From Ruminococcus sp. (GTDB lineage Bacteria > Bacillota > Clostridia > Oscillospirales > Ruminococcaceae), in the NCBI GenBank assembly GCA_017961625.1, contig JAGCWY010000094.1, forward strand, positions 1 to 9,317: a DNA stretch of 9,317 nt, given 5' to 3'. Each line of letters begins with the position of its first letter. Positions within the stretch are counted from its first letter, which is position 1. This document shows, in pieces, positions 1-6,058 of this stretch. The translations under genes were made by a program, and so were the position numbers. Below the pieces are notes generated by a model. The model did not search any database and was not told where the DNA came from. It saw nothing but the letters and a program-made list of their open reading frames with translations.

Positions 1-15
1 ATATTTGGTAATTTG

Positions 16-44
16 ATTATATCACTAAAAACAGCTGCACGCAA
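16..44 (-). promoter_or_regulatory. Outward-facing promoter in left repeat
   Basis: On the minus strand there is TTGCGT (39-44), a 17-bp spacer, and TATAAT (16-21) preceded by TGA, giving an extended -10. It would transcribe leftward out of the window. The right repeat has the identical arrangement. The -35 box sits within the arm of the 27-68 hairpin. Confidence 0.6.
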
Positions 45-82
45 GTTATTGTTGTGCAGTTTGTTTTTTTGCTATAAAATTT

Positions 83-103
83 GGGGCCTCTTTACGAGGC
101 CCC
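83..103 (-). terminator. GC-rich hairpin after the GGDEF gene, inside the repeat
   Basis: A perfect 8-bp stem, GGGGCCTC/GAGGCCCC, closes a 5-nt loop. Read on the minus strand it is followed by a short AATTTTAT stretch rather than a clean U-tract. It lies about 55 bp past the GGDEF stop codon, so it is the best placed terminator for that gene. The weak U-tract makes termination strength uncertain. Confidence 0.55.
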
Positions 104-157
104 GTGTTCGTTTGGGGGACTGAGTTTTTTTACAGCCCCTTAGATAATATGTTTTAC

Positions 158-1582
158 TTATTTTCGCTTGCGTTCCGGGAACTTTGCATAGTAACGTTCC
201 TTGTCTGCATACATTCTTTCATCTGCGGTACGCATCGCTACACGGATATCCTCACCCTTGTCGTCATAAAAGATACCGAGGGCAAAACTGATATTATTGG
301 GATCCTCCGATTCCTTTTTCAGCTTCTCCACGCGGTCGGTAATGAGTTGTTCGGGGAGGTCGACGGCGATTATCATGAATTCGTCTCCGCCTGCACGGTA
401 TATTTCGCATTCTGGGAATACCTCCATGAGCTTATGAGCTGCATTTTTTAGGAGAAGATCTCCGGCGATATGACCGTTATTGTCATTTTCCTGCTTAAGA
501 CCGTTGAGGTCGGCAAATACGACGCTGTAGCAATTGGGTTTGGGATCCTGTTCCGAAACGAAGCGTATGATACGGTTGTTCATTGCGTTACGATTATATG
601 TGCCTGTCAGCTGATCCACTGAGCTCATTATTTCCAGTTTGTTGAAGAGTTGATAGTTTGATATCTCCGACGCGAGGAAGAAGGACGTTATCTCAAGTAT
701 CTCCTTTATCCTCATCGTGTTGTTTACATCAAAGTTTATTGCCCATATGTATCCGAGAAGCATATCGTTATACTCCAGCGGGAAGAGCACGAGGCTGTCT
801 ACGTCAGCACCTCGGAGAGAATCAAACCATACAGGATTTCGCTCCTGGAGTACGCCCATATCGTACTGATCCTTGATTATTAGACAGGTACTGCCTGCAA
901 TAGTGTCCTTCCACGTCTCGACGATATCGTAGAAATTGTCAAAACATTTCTCGATATAATCCTGCATCGGGATAACGTGTACCTCGGGGGCGGAAGACTG
1001 ACAGAGCACGGTACACTTGCGCTCCTGTTCGTCCGTAAGTAGGATACAGCTTAGCTTTGCGTCGCATATAGCGCGTATATCGTTCATTACCTCGTCCATT
1101 GTATGCTTGAAGTTCTTTGTTCCTCTGAGCTTTATACAGGTCTCCAGTACAGCTGAGGAGGTGTCGGCGGAAAGTTTTGACATCATTCCCGAATCTGCCT
1201 TTATGGTGACCTGCTGCGAGTATGAGCAGTAGAACTTGTTTGGTTCGTCCGATTCAAGAGGCATGAAGTACATATCCAGCCAGAAGGTATACCGATCAGG
1301 ATGGATATACTCATGGGAGGGCTTTTTTAGGACGGCGCAGCGATAGCACTTGTCCTCAAAATTCAAATCTTTCGGGATATAGTTTTCATAAGGAGAATCG
1401 GGGATGAATTTATTGCTCACCATCTGATTGGAAACAAAATTGTTTGGATCTTCTATAGAGGCAACATAAGCTTTATTTCCTACCACAAGACGTATGTTGC
1501 CAAAGTGTCCGTCAGGGAATTTCTCAATCGAGATTATGCATGTCATTGCTGAGAATGTATCTACAAAAGCTTGAAAATCCAT
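158..1582 (-). CDS. Diguanylate cyclase: PAS-like, GAF-like and GGDEF domains
   Basis: This 474-residue soluble protein is predicted to make cyclic di-GMP from two GTP. Residues 1-120 look like a PAS-type sensor (VVGNKAY near 34-40), and about 135-310 reads as a GAF-like domain. The GGDEF domain runs from about 320 to 470, with DQLTGTYNR at 323-331, metal ligand D358 in FADLN, N366 and D375 of the NDNNGHIAGD guanine-binding motif, and an intact GGDEF signature at 398-402. The cyclase should therefore be active. The RxxD inhibitory site expected five residues before the signature is replaced by FPEC. No membrane segment is seen, so the signal sensed is cytoplasmic and unknown. The start is ATG 1582, not the upstream ATG at 1618: AGGAG lies 7 nt before it, and the extra 12 residues would begin close to the likely transcription start. 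It appears monocistronic. Confidence 0.92.
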   Translation of the reverse strand: MDFQAFVDTFSAMTCIISIEKFPDGHFGNIRLVVGNKAYVASIEDPNNFVSNQMVSNKFIPDSPYENYIPKDLNFEDKCYRCAVLKKPSHEYIHPDRYTFWLDMYFMPLESDEPNKFYCSYSQQVTIKADSGMMSKLSADTSSAVLETCIKLRGTKNFKHTMDEVMNDIRAICDAKLSCILLTDEQERKCTVLCQSSAPEVHVIPMQDYIEKCFDNFYDIVETWKDTIAGSTCLIIKDQYDMGVLQERNPVWFDSLRGADVDSLVLFPLEYNDMLLGYIWAINFDVNNTMRIKEILEITSFFLASEISNYQLFNKLEIMSSVDQLTGTYNRNAMNNRIIRFVSEQDPKPNCYSVVFADLNGLKQENDNNGHIAGDLLLKNAAHKLMEVFPECEIYRAGGDEFMIIAVDLPEQLITDRVEKLKKESEDPNNISFALGIFYDDKGEDIRVAMRTADERMYADKERYYAKFPERKRK

Positions 1583-1589
1583 AAAAAGA

Positions 1590-1597
1590 CTCCTTCC
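1590..1597 (-). promoter_or_regulatory. Ribosome site fixing the GGDEF start
   Basis: GGAAGGAG on the minus strand ends 7 nt before ATG 1582. It lies downstream of the alternative ATG at 1618 and so decides the start. Confidence 0.8.
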
Positions 1598-1635
1598 GTA
1601 GGCAGTGCTTTTTAACATGCCTTTACTTCTGTTAT

Positions 1636-1664
1636 ATTATATCATATTTTTTTATAAAAGTCCA
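1636..1664 (-). promoter_or_regulatory. Promoter of the GGDEF gene
   Basis: On the minus strand there is TGGACT (1659-1664), a 17-bp spacer, and TATAAT (1636-1641) preceded by TGA, an extended -10. The transcript would begin near 1629 and leave a leader of about 46 nt. Confidence 0.7.
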
Positions 1665-1868
1665 GTTAATTTTATGTGAATACTATAAAGAAGCAATGCT
1701 GTACAATGATAAACACAGTAATATAAATAAAATATTCAATTTATATTGTTAATATATATTTCTTTGTATAAGTTTATATTTCATTATAGTTAGCAAAAAA
1801 TTATGAAAAATAAAAGACTTTATTAATAATGCACAATTAATAGTTTGAAAATTTGTAATAAAAATAAA

Positions 1869-1897
1869 TTGAACCATTCAATTCGATATGATAAAAT
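1869..1897 (+). promoter_or_regulatory. Promoter of the small membrane-protein gene
   Basis: TTGAAC (1869-1874), a 17-bp spacer, then TAAAAT (1892-1897) preceded by TGA, an extended -10. Transcription would start near 1904. That is inside the longest open frame from 1845 and supports the later start at 1944. Confidence 0.62.
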
Positions 1898-1943
1898 AAT
1901 AGTAGCATTTAAGTTGAAAATATCAGAAAAGGAGGGAGATTCA

Positions 1944-2147
1944 ATGGAGGTGGGTCTTATTATTATTGGTATCGTTTTGCTGATCGCAGTTGCTGCTATA
2001 TTTATTTTTGCCGGACGTCACAAGCAGCAGGTCGATACCAGTTATTATCAGGAGCAGATTAGAAGAGGCGAAGAGCGTCAGAAGCAGCTTGCCGAGCAGG
2101 AGCGTATTAAGCGCATGATGCAGCGTGAACGTGCAAGCAGACAGTAA
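1944..2147 (+). CDS. Small single-pass membrane protein with charged coiled-coil tail
   Basis: I do not recognise a family. The 67-residue product begins MEVGLIIIGIVLLIAV and has one hydrophobic helix at about residues 3-24, followed by GRHK. The remainder is a strongly charged helix rich in Glu, Gln, Arg and Lys (about 30-67), likely coiled-coil. The positive charges right after the helix suggest the tail is cytoplasmic. Start ATG 1944 has GGAGG at 1931-1935, 8 nt upstream. The open frame extends back to 1845, but those codons are A/T-rich, lack a ribosome site and overlap the promoter. The gene has its own promoter and a strong terminator, so it is a complete monocistronic unit and not a fragment. 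A membrane anchor, scaffold or small regulatory protein are possibilities; none is supported over the others. Confidence 0.8.
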   Translation: MEVGLIIIGIVLLIAVAAIFIFAGRHKQQVDTSYYQEQIRRGEERQKQLAEQERIKRMMQRERASRQ

Positions 2148-2173
2148 TCGGGGTCTCAATAATGGTGTTCTTT

Positions 2174-2201
2174 ACCGGGGCGAATGCCCCGGTTCTTTTT
2201 T
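2174..2201 (+). terminator. Rho-independent terminator of the small gene
   Basis: An 8-bp stem ACCGGGGC/GCCCCGGT with a GAAT tetraloop is followed directly by TCTTTTTT. It lies 26 bp after the stop codon at 2147. Confidence 0.92.
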
Positions 2202-2206
2202 AAAAT

Positions 2207-2267
2207 AAAAGCCATAAGGGGTCATTGTGATCATTTTTGATCATAATCACACTCCCTTATGGCTTTT
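2207..2267 (-). terminator. Long dyad, terminator of the lipoprotein gene, probably bidirectional
   Basis: A perfect 14-bp outer stem (AAAAGCCATAAGGG at 2207-2220 with its complement at 2254-2267) encloses an inner stem TGATCA/TGATCA (2228-2243) with a TTTT loop, separated by a small asymmetric internal loop. On the minus strand it lies 28 bp after the lipoprotein stop codon and runs into TTTTATTTT, a good tail. On the plus strand it also ends in a T-run, making it a backup for the preceding terminator. Confidence 0.85.
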
Positions 2268-2295
2268 TATTATGCCTCACGGCAAAATTTTGTAT

Positions 2296-3564
2296 TTACT
2301 TCTTTTCAACAGCGTTTCTTATCTCGCCTGCAAGGTCGCCGTCGCATCTGTACCACTCTATGTGATGACCGCTCTTTACGTCGTCCATATTGATACAAAT
2401 CTTTCTGTCTCCCTCAGTACGGAATATGTAATTTGCGCATGAAACAACTGTATCTTTTCCGCTGACAATATTTATAATGTAGTAGCCTCTTGAGCTGTAG
2501 CACATGATGATGACATGGTCATAGGTTCTGTCACTCTTAGCAGTTATCTTTGGATTGCCGCCGAGTCTGTAGTTCTTAACGATGTCCGCGCCTGTTTTCT
2601 GTGAGGGTATCTCGCTTTCGTTTGTTATCTTGGAGTACCTGCGATTGTTCAGGATCTTTATGACTTCTGCTGTATTCTTTTCAACATTGAATGCACCATA
2701 GTTCGGTATCTCAAATGAACCGAAGGAATCACTCGAATCTTCAGGGAAGAGTGTCATATTCTCAGGGTGATAATAGGGTGAGAGATTGAAATAAAGGTCT
2801 GAGTCGTCGAGTATGGAGAAATTGTCCTCGCTTACAGCCATGCTCGTACCGAGAATATTGGAAATATTTGAAGTGATATAGTCGTAGTCAATAGCGTATC
2901 TGGATATTTCGGGAGATATTAGCTTGATAGATGTGTCACTTGCAGGATCGGTCTCATAAGCCGAGTGTATATAAACAAGGCTTGATGAATCCTTCCTCAG
3001 TGATATGAAGTCTATCACATCTGACCTTTTAGCCATGAACTGAACATACTGGTCGGTTGAGAGCCAGGGCGAAATGTCTCCCGAAGCGTTGGTCTCATTC
3101 CATTCACATCTGTTGAAGAACTCGGCAAGTCTTATGCGCTTTTCGGCGCTGTAGTTCTGACCGTAGTTGAAGCTGTAGCTTCCGCTTCCGGCTGTGAATG
3201 TAATAGTATCGCTGTCATTGCTGTCAAAGGTATAATCGCCTCTGTAACCTGTGTCATAGAAGTCACCGAAAGGAGCTGCGCCCTCGCGTGGTTCGTCGGT
3301 GGTCTCCTCAGTAGTTACAGTTTTTGTTGTGGTCGCAGCAGTTGTAGTAACAGCCTCGGTGGTCGTTGTGTCTGTAGTTTCTTCAGGCTCTTCCGAAGTT
3401 TCCTCGTCAGCGGTATTATCCTCAGAAGCAGCCTCTTCAGTCACGGTGTCCGGAGCAGCTGTCTCTGAGCTGCCGGAAGGGTTGTTATTTGCAGAGTTGC
3501 TGCATGATGTGCAGCAAAAAATTGCTGTAAAAACAGCAAGTAGCAAAGCAGAAAGTTTTTTCAT
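2296..3564 (-). CDS. Lipoprotein with Thr/Glu-rich linker and two modules resembling the anti-sigma ectodomain
   Basis: This 422-residue protein of unrecognised family starts with a signal peptide (MKKLSALLLAVFTAIF) and probable lipidation at C21 in CTSC. The lipobox is imperfect because -3 is Cys rather than Leu. Residues about 24-95 form a low-complexity Thr/Glu/Ser linker that would project the rest from the membrane. The mature part has a first module at about 97-240 (APFGDF 97-102, LAEFFN 146-151, CEW 153-155, MAKRSD 177-182, IDYD 225-228, NILG 236-239). A second module at about 248-422 carries a degenerate version (ILNNRRY 304-310, ITAKSD 340-345). These landmarks recur in the same order in the anti-sigma encoded upstream. 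The ribosome site is GGTGA, 6 nt before the ATG. It has its own promoter and terminators. The ligand is unknown. Confidence 0.85.
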   Translation of the reverse strand: MKKLSALLLAVFTAIFCCTSCSNSANNNPSGSSETAAPDTVTEEAASEDNTADEETSEEPEETTDTTTTEAVTTTAATTTKTVTTEETTDEPREGAAPFGDFYDTGYRGDYTFDSNDSDTITFTAGSGSYSFNYGQNYSAEKRIRLAEFFNRCEWNETNASGDISPWLSTDQYVQFMAKRSDVIDFISLRKDSSSLVYIHSAYETDPASDTSIKLISPEISRYAIDYDYITSNISNILGTSMAVSEDNFSILDDSDLYFNLSPYYHPENMTLFPEDSSDSFGSFEIPNYGAFNVEKNTAEVIKILNNRRYSKITNESEIPSQKTGADIVKNYRLGGNPKITAKSDRTYDHVIIMCYSSRGYYIINIVSGKDTVVSCANYIFRTEGDRKICINMDDVKSGHHIEWYRCDGDLAGEIRNAVEKK

Positions 3565-3605
3565 AATACTTCACCATCCTAACATAGTGTATTTGTTGTA
3601 AAGTA

Positions 3606-3634
3606 ATTATATCATATATTATGTTGAAATTCAA
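3606..3634 (-). promoter_or_regulatory. Promoter of the lipoprotein gene
   Basis: On the minus strand there is TTGAAT (3629-3634), a 17-bp spacer, and TATAAT (3606-3611) preceded by TGA. It sits between the sigma-operon terminator and the lipoprotein start. The lipoprotein is therefore probably transcribed separately by the housekeeping sigma factor, with a leader of about 35 nt. Confidence 0.75.
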
Positions 3635-3657
3635 GGTATATTTTGTTAACAAAGAGC

Positions 3658-3681
3658 GCCGCCTTTTATGCAAAAGGCGGC
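3658..3681 (-). terminator. Terminator of the sigma/anti-sigma operon
   Basis: A 10-bp perfect stem GCCGCCTTTT/AAAAGGCGGC with a 4-nt loop lies 14 bp after the anti-sigma stop codon. On the minus strand it is followed by GCGCTCTTTGTT, a poor U-tract. Some read-through into the lipoprotein gene is possible. Confidence 0.7.
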
Positions 3682-3695
3682 AAGATGTTTAATTA

Positions 3696-5195
3696 TTATG
3701 AAAGAACAGCTGATATTTTTTGAACTAAATCAGGGTCACTGCCAAAATAGATAAGGCTTTCTTTCAAGAAATCATAAGGCTCTCCAGAGTATGTTTCATA
3801 ATATTTGCCGTCGCTTTCGGTAAATCCTACCGAGTTGAACATTACAAACGGCTTCTCGTAATAAGCAATTATCATAGTGATATAATGGTCGGAGGTTTTA
3901 GCAGTGAGCTGAACACAGTTATCATTTGGTACCATGGGATATTTGTCCGATTCCTCATAAGGTCTCCACTCACATTTACTGAGGATAGCTGCTATTTCCT
4001 TTGCCTGTTCATCGGAGATACTGTTGTTGTACAGTATCTCACCGATGTCGCCTATGACCTCGCTGCCGTCAGGGCGTGTGCCGGTTATGGCTATATCCAT
4101 TTGTGTATAATCCTGATTCAGGTTGTTTACGGAATAGCCCCAGTTATTGTCGGTGAAGAAACTATCATCGGTGAAGCTGATGTCCGATGCAGGAGTAAAA
4201 GCTGTCGTCTCCTCCGTATCTTCTATATCTTCTCCAAGGATATTTTCAATTGTTGAATTGAACAGGTCAAAGTCTATTTTCCAGCCCTCTACGGAAATGT
4301 TTTCGTCTGTCATAACGAGCTGGCCGTATTTTTCTACGTAATGAAAATGAATATAACACATTATACCTGTTCCATCTTCTAAAGTGAAAAAACCCAGATA
4401 CCTTACTTCATCGTCACTTTGCCAGCTGAAGCAGTACTTACAGTTATCTTCTTCTGCGTTAAAGAAATTGACCAACGTGTAACTATTTAAATAGTCAGTA
4501 GTGATAACTGAATTGTCATCTATGGATATGCTATCCGGCGGCTCAAGTTTTACAGTTGTTTTTGAGCCAATATAGGTTTTTCCGTCTTCCTCGCTAAGAT
4601 TATACTGAGAAGCACTGTAATCAAAATTATTGAATAACTCTGCAAGTTTTTCACGCTTGTCGGTACTTATTTCTTTTCCGTCAACAAGCGCAAAGAAGCT
4701 TTTCGTTTTTGCTGTTTCGTCAAATAGTACCTCGGGCAAAGCGTCCATCTGTATTTTGTAAAGTATATCCTGCTTACCTTCATCACTGAAGTCGCATAGA
4801 TGATATTTAAGCTCTGCAAAATCACCGAAGGGTGCTACTTTTTTTAGGTCGTGCTGAGTTGCGTCCTCTGATCCGGCGTCTGAAGCAACATTGGATGCAC
4901 CTCTGAAATGCTTCATTGCAAAGGCTCCGCCTGTGATGCCGCTTGTTATTAGGACTGCCGCAGCGGCTGTGCTGACTATCCTCTGCCACACAGGTCTTTT
5001 ATATACTTCAACGCCGCTGACGGTATTCTCACCGTCCTCGGGGAGCTCGCTGAAATGCTTATTGAACTTTCCTTCGCTCATACTGAATATTCTCTCCTTT
5101 TCACTTTCGTCAGCGGGAGGAAATTCCGAAGCAAGTCTGTCAATTACGCTCTGCCCGGTATCTTCAAGTACATCGAACTCTTTTTTTAAATTCAT
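3696..5195 (-). CDS. Probable membrane-anchored anti-sigma factor with two-module ectodomain
   Basis: This 499-residue protein has a charged cytoplasmic N-terminus (1-72, ending KRPVWQR) and one transmembrane helix at about 73-94, then a large extracytoplasmic region. Position directly after an ECF sigma gene plus this topology is the basis for the anti-sigma call. The N-terminus lacks the HxxxCxxC zinc motif of ZAS anti-sigmas, so its sigma-binding fold is unrecognised. The ectodomain has module 1 at about 121-321 (APFGDF 121-126, LAELFN 184-189, IDFD 307-310, NILG 318-321). Module 2, at about 340-499, contains ILSKCEW 404-410 and LTAKTSD 430-436. The same landmarks appear in the lipoprotein downstream. 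Only 4 nt separate it from the sigma stop codon, and its GGAAGGTGA ribosome site overlaps the end of the sigma gene, implying translational coupling. A role other than sigma inhibition cannot be excluded. Confidence 0.82.
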   Translation of the reverse strand: MNLKKEFDVLEDTGQSVIDRLASEFPPADESEKERIFSMSEGKFNKHFSELPEDGENTVSGVEVYKRPVWQRIVSTAAAAVLITSGITGGAFAMKHFRGASNVASDAGSEDATQHDLKKVAPFGDFAELKYHLCDFSDEGKQDILYKIQMDALPEVLFDETAKTKSFFALVDGKEISTDKREKLAELFNNFDYSASQYNLSEEDGKTYIGSKTTVKLEPPDSISIDDNSVITTDYLNSYTLVNFFNAEEDNCKYCFSWQSDDEVRYLGFFTLEDGTGIMCYIHFHYVEKYGQLVMTDENISVEGWKIDFDLFNSTIENILGEDIEDTEETTAFTPASDISFTDDSFFTDNNWGYSVNNLNQDYTQMDIAITGTRPDGSEVIGDIGEILYNNSISDEQAKEIAAILSKCEWRPYEESDKYPMVPNDNCVQLTAKTSDHYITMIIAYYEKPFVMFNSVGFTESDGKYYETYSGEPYDFLKESLIYFGSDPDLVQKISAVLS

Positions 5196-5199
5196 GACA

Positions 5200-5766
5200 T
5201 CACCTTCCTTCGCCGATATCTGTAAGTATCTTTTTCAGCTTGTCCATTGCGCGGCTTATCCTTTTGCGCACTGCAGCAGGTTTCATACCCACTATATCAG
5301 CTATATCCGCGGAATTCCTTCCGTAGTAGTATTTTTGCATTATTATTGTGCTGTCGGGTTCACCGAGGGACTTTACCGCGTCAATAAGAGCATGTCCTGT
5401 TTCCGCTCTTTCGGCAAGCTCATCAACTCTTTCGTCAGAGGAGAACTGCATAGCCTCGCTACCGTCAATAGACAGAGTATCAGCTTTTTTTGAGCACAGC
5501 CTTCGGAACATATCTATACTGCGCCGTTTGGCAATAAATGCTATAAAGCCCTTTATATCGCCGCTATATGCGCTTCTTGAGTTGTATTTTATAAATACAT
5601 CTGAGAAAACGTCGCTGACACATTCATCGATATCCTCCCTTGAAGCACAGCTTCGCAGGCGGTTAAAGACTATAGTATAGACGTAGCTGTAGTATTCGTT
5701 GAAAACAAGCCTGTGGGCTGTCCGGGGAGAGCTTTTCAGAAGATCCCTTACCTGCTGGTCGGTCAT
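5200..5766 (-). CDS. ECF-type RNA polymerase sigma factor
   Basis: This 188-residue protein has the two-domain layout of group 4 sigma factors. Region 2 spans about 20-90 (FNEYYSYVYTIVFNRL, then a DIDECVSDVFSDVF helix and a basic RRSIDMFRRL stretch). After an acidic linker, region 4 spans about 127-181 with the helix-turn-helix NSADIADIVGMKPAAVRKRISRA at roughly 151-173. It directs RNA polymerase to a dedicated regulon, here probably in response to an envelope signal relayed by the partner protein. Start ATG 5766 is chosen over the frame start at 5868 because GGAGG lies 6 nt before it and because 5868 falls within the promoter -10. It is the first gene of a two-gene operon. The operon promoter looks sigma-A-like, and I see no obvious ECF-type autoregulatory promoter. 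Confidence 0.93.
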   Translation of the reverse strand: MTDQQVRDLLKSSPRTAHRLVFNEYYSYVYTIVFNRLRSCASREDIDECVSDVFSDVFIKYNSRSAYSGDIKGFIAFIAKRRSIDMFRRLCSKKADTLSIDGSEAMQFSSDERVDELAERAETGHALIDAVKSLGEPDSTIIMQKYYYGRNSADIADIVGMKPAAVRKRISRAMDKLKKILTDIGEGR

Positions 5767-5772
5767 TTTATT

Positions 5773-5777
5773 CCTCC
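5773..5777 (-). promoter_or_regulatory. Ribosome site fixing the sigma factor start
   Basis: GGAGG on the minus strand lies 6 nt before ATG 5766, which rules out the upstream in-frame starts. Confidence 0.8.
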
Positions 5778-5786
5778 ATGATACCG

Positions 5787-5801
5787 CGCAGCACTGCTGC
5801 G
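5787..5801. repeat. Palindrome in the sigma operon leader
   Basis: CGCAGCA-C-TGCTGCG is a perfect 7-bp inverted repeat around one central base. It lies about 20 nt upstream of the sigma start codon and just ahead of the ribosome site. It could be a protein-binding site or a short RNA hairpin that modulates initiation. Its role is not established. Confidence 0.5.
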
Positions 5802-5866
5802 AAGCTTTCAAATGCATTTGTAACGCTCTGTTGTATACACTCGGAAGTGAAAAGGAAACTGTGACC

Positions 5867-5895
5867 ATGATAGCATATTTTTATGATAAATGCAA
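5867..5895 (-). promoter_or_regulatory. Promoter of the sigma/anti-sigma operon
   Basis: On the minus strand there is TTGCAT (5890-5895), a 17-bp spacer, and TATCAT (5867-5872) preceded by TGC, an extended -10. Transcription near 5860 gives a leader of about 95 nt. Confidence 0.72.
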
Positions 5896-5990
5896 GACAG
5901 AATGGAAACTGCCATCTTTTTTGCGCATACGGAAGACTGTATCATTTTATGAAAATAGTATGATTTTTGATATATTACATATAAAATTGC

Positions 5991-6019
5991 TTGTATAATA
6001 AAAATTGCTGTGCTATAAT
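5991..6019 (+). promoter_or_regulatory. Promoter of the DUF2520/PanG-type gene
   Basis: TTGTAT (5991-5996), a 17-bp spacer, then TATAAT (6014-6019) preceded by TGC, an extended -10. Transcription would begin near 6026, leaving a leader of about 33 nt. It is divergent from the sigma operon promoter, about 95 bp away. Confidence 0.78.
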
Positions 6020-6058
6020 TGTTAGGAATTATGATCCGCACGACAGGAGGATATTAAA

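Larger units (their letters stand above)
12..139 (-). repeat. Left copy of 128-bp structured inverted repeat
   Basis: This non-coding block matches the reverse complement of 9179-9306 at 126 of 128 positions by my alignment. The two differences lie near positions 82 and 117. The inner boundary is sharp at GGGGCTGTAAAAAAACTC (reading on the minus strand), and the match ends on the outer side just after a TATAATCAAA box. It holds three potential stem-loops: 27-68 (core CTGCAC/GTGCAG with A/T extensions), 83-103 (8-bp GGGGCCTC/GAGGCCCC) and 115-139 (GGGG-CTG/CAG-CCCC with one bulge). No ORF fits inside. It starts 18 bp after the GGDEF gene stop codon. It could be a dispersed intergenic repeat, a MITE-like remnant, or the end of a larger element continuing outside the window. 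Strand is given as the direction of its best internal promoter. Confidence 0.93.
1583..1943. other. AT-rich divergent intergenic region
   Basis: This 361-bp gap separates two divergent genes and carries a promoter for each, annotated separately. The middle is almost pure A/T. A 9-bp inverted repeat AATATAAAT/ATTTATATT (1720-1728 and 1739-1747) and a TATTAAT/ATTAATA pair near 1823-1842 are visible. In DNA this AT-rich both could be chance. I see no RNA gene, riboswitch or additional coding region. Confidence 0.6.

Noticed and set aside
12..139. Self-complementary terminal inverted repeats within one 128-bp copy, as in a MITE
   Set aside because: The two ends (GGGGCTGTAAAAAAACTC and TTTGATTATATCACTAAAAA) share only an A-run, which is not convincing terminal symmetry.
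104..451. Plus-strand 115-codon ORF starting inside the left repeat
   Set aside because: It runs antisense through the GGDEF catalytic domain and has no ribosome site. The reading frame is explained by the real gene.
3299..3601. Plus-strand 100-codon ORF rich in Val and Ser
   Set aside because: It is the antisense shadow of the lipoprotein's Thr/Glu-rich linker and signal peptide, has no ribosome site and overlaps a well-supported gene.
4891..5493. Plus-strand 200-codon ORF
   Set aside because: It is antisense to the start of the anti-sigma and most of the sigma gene. No ribosome site or domain is seen, and composition follows the opposite strand.
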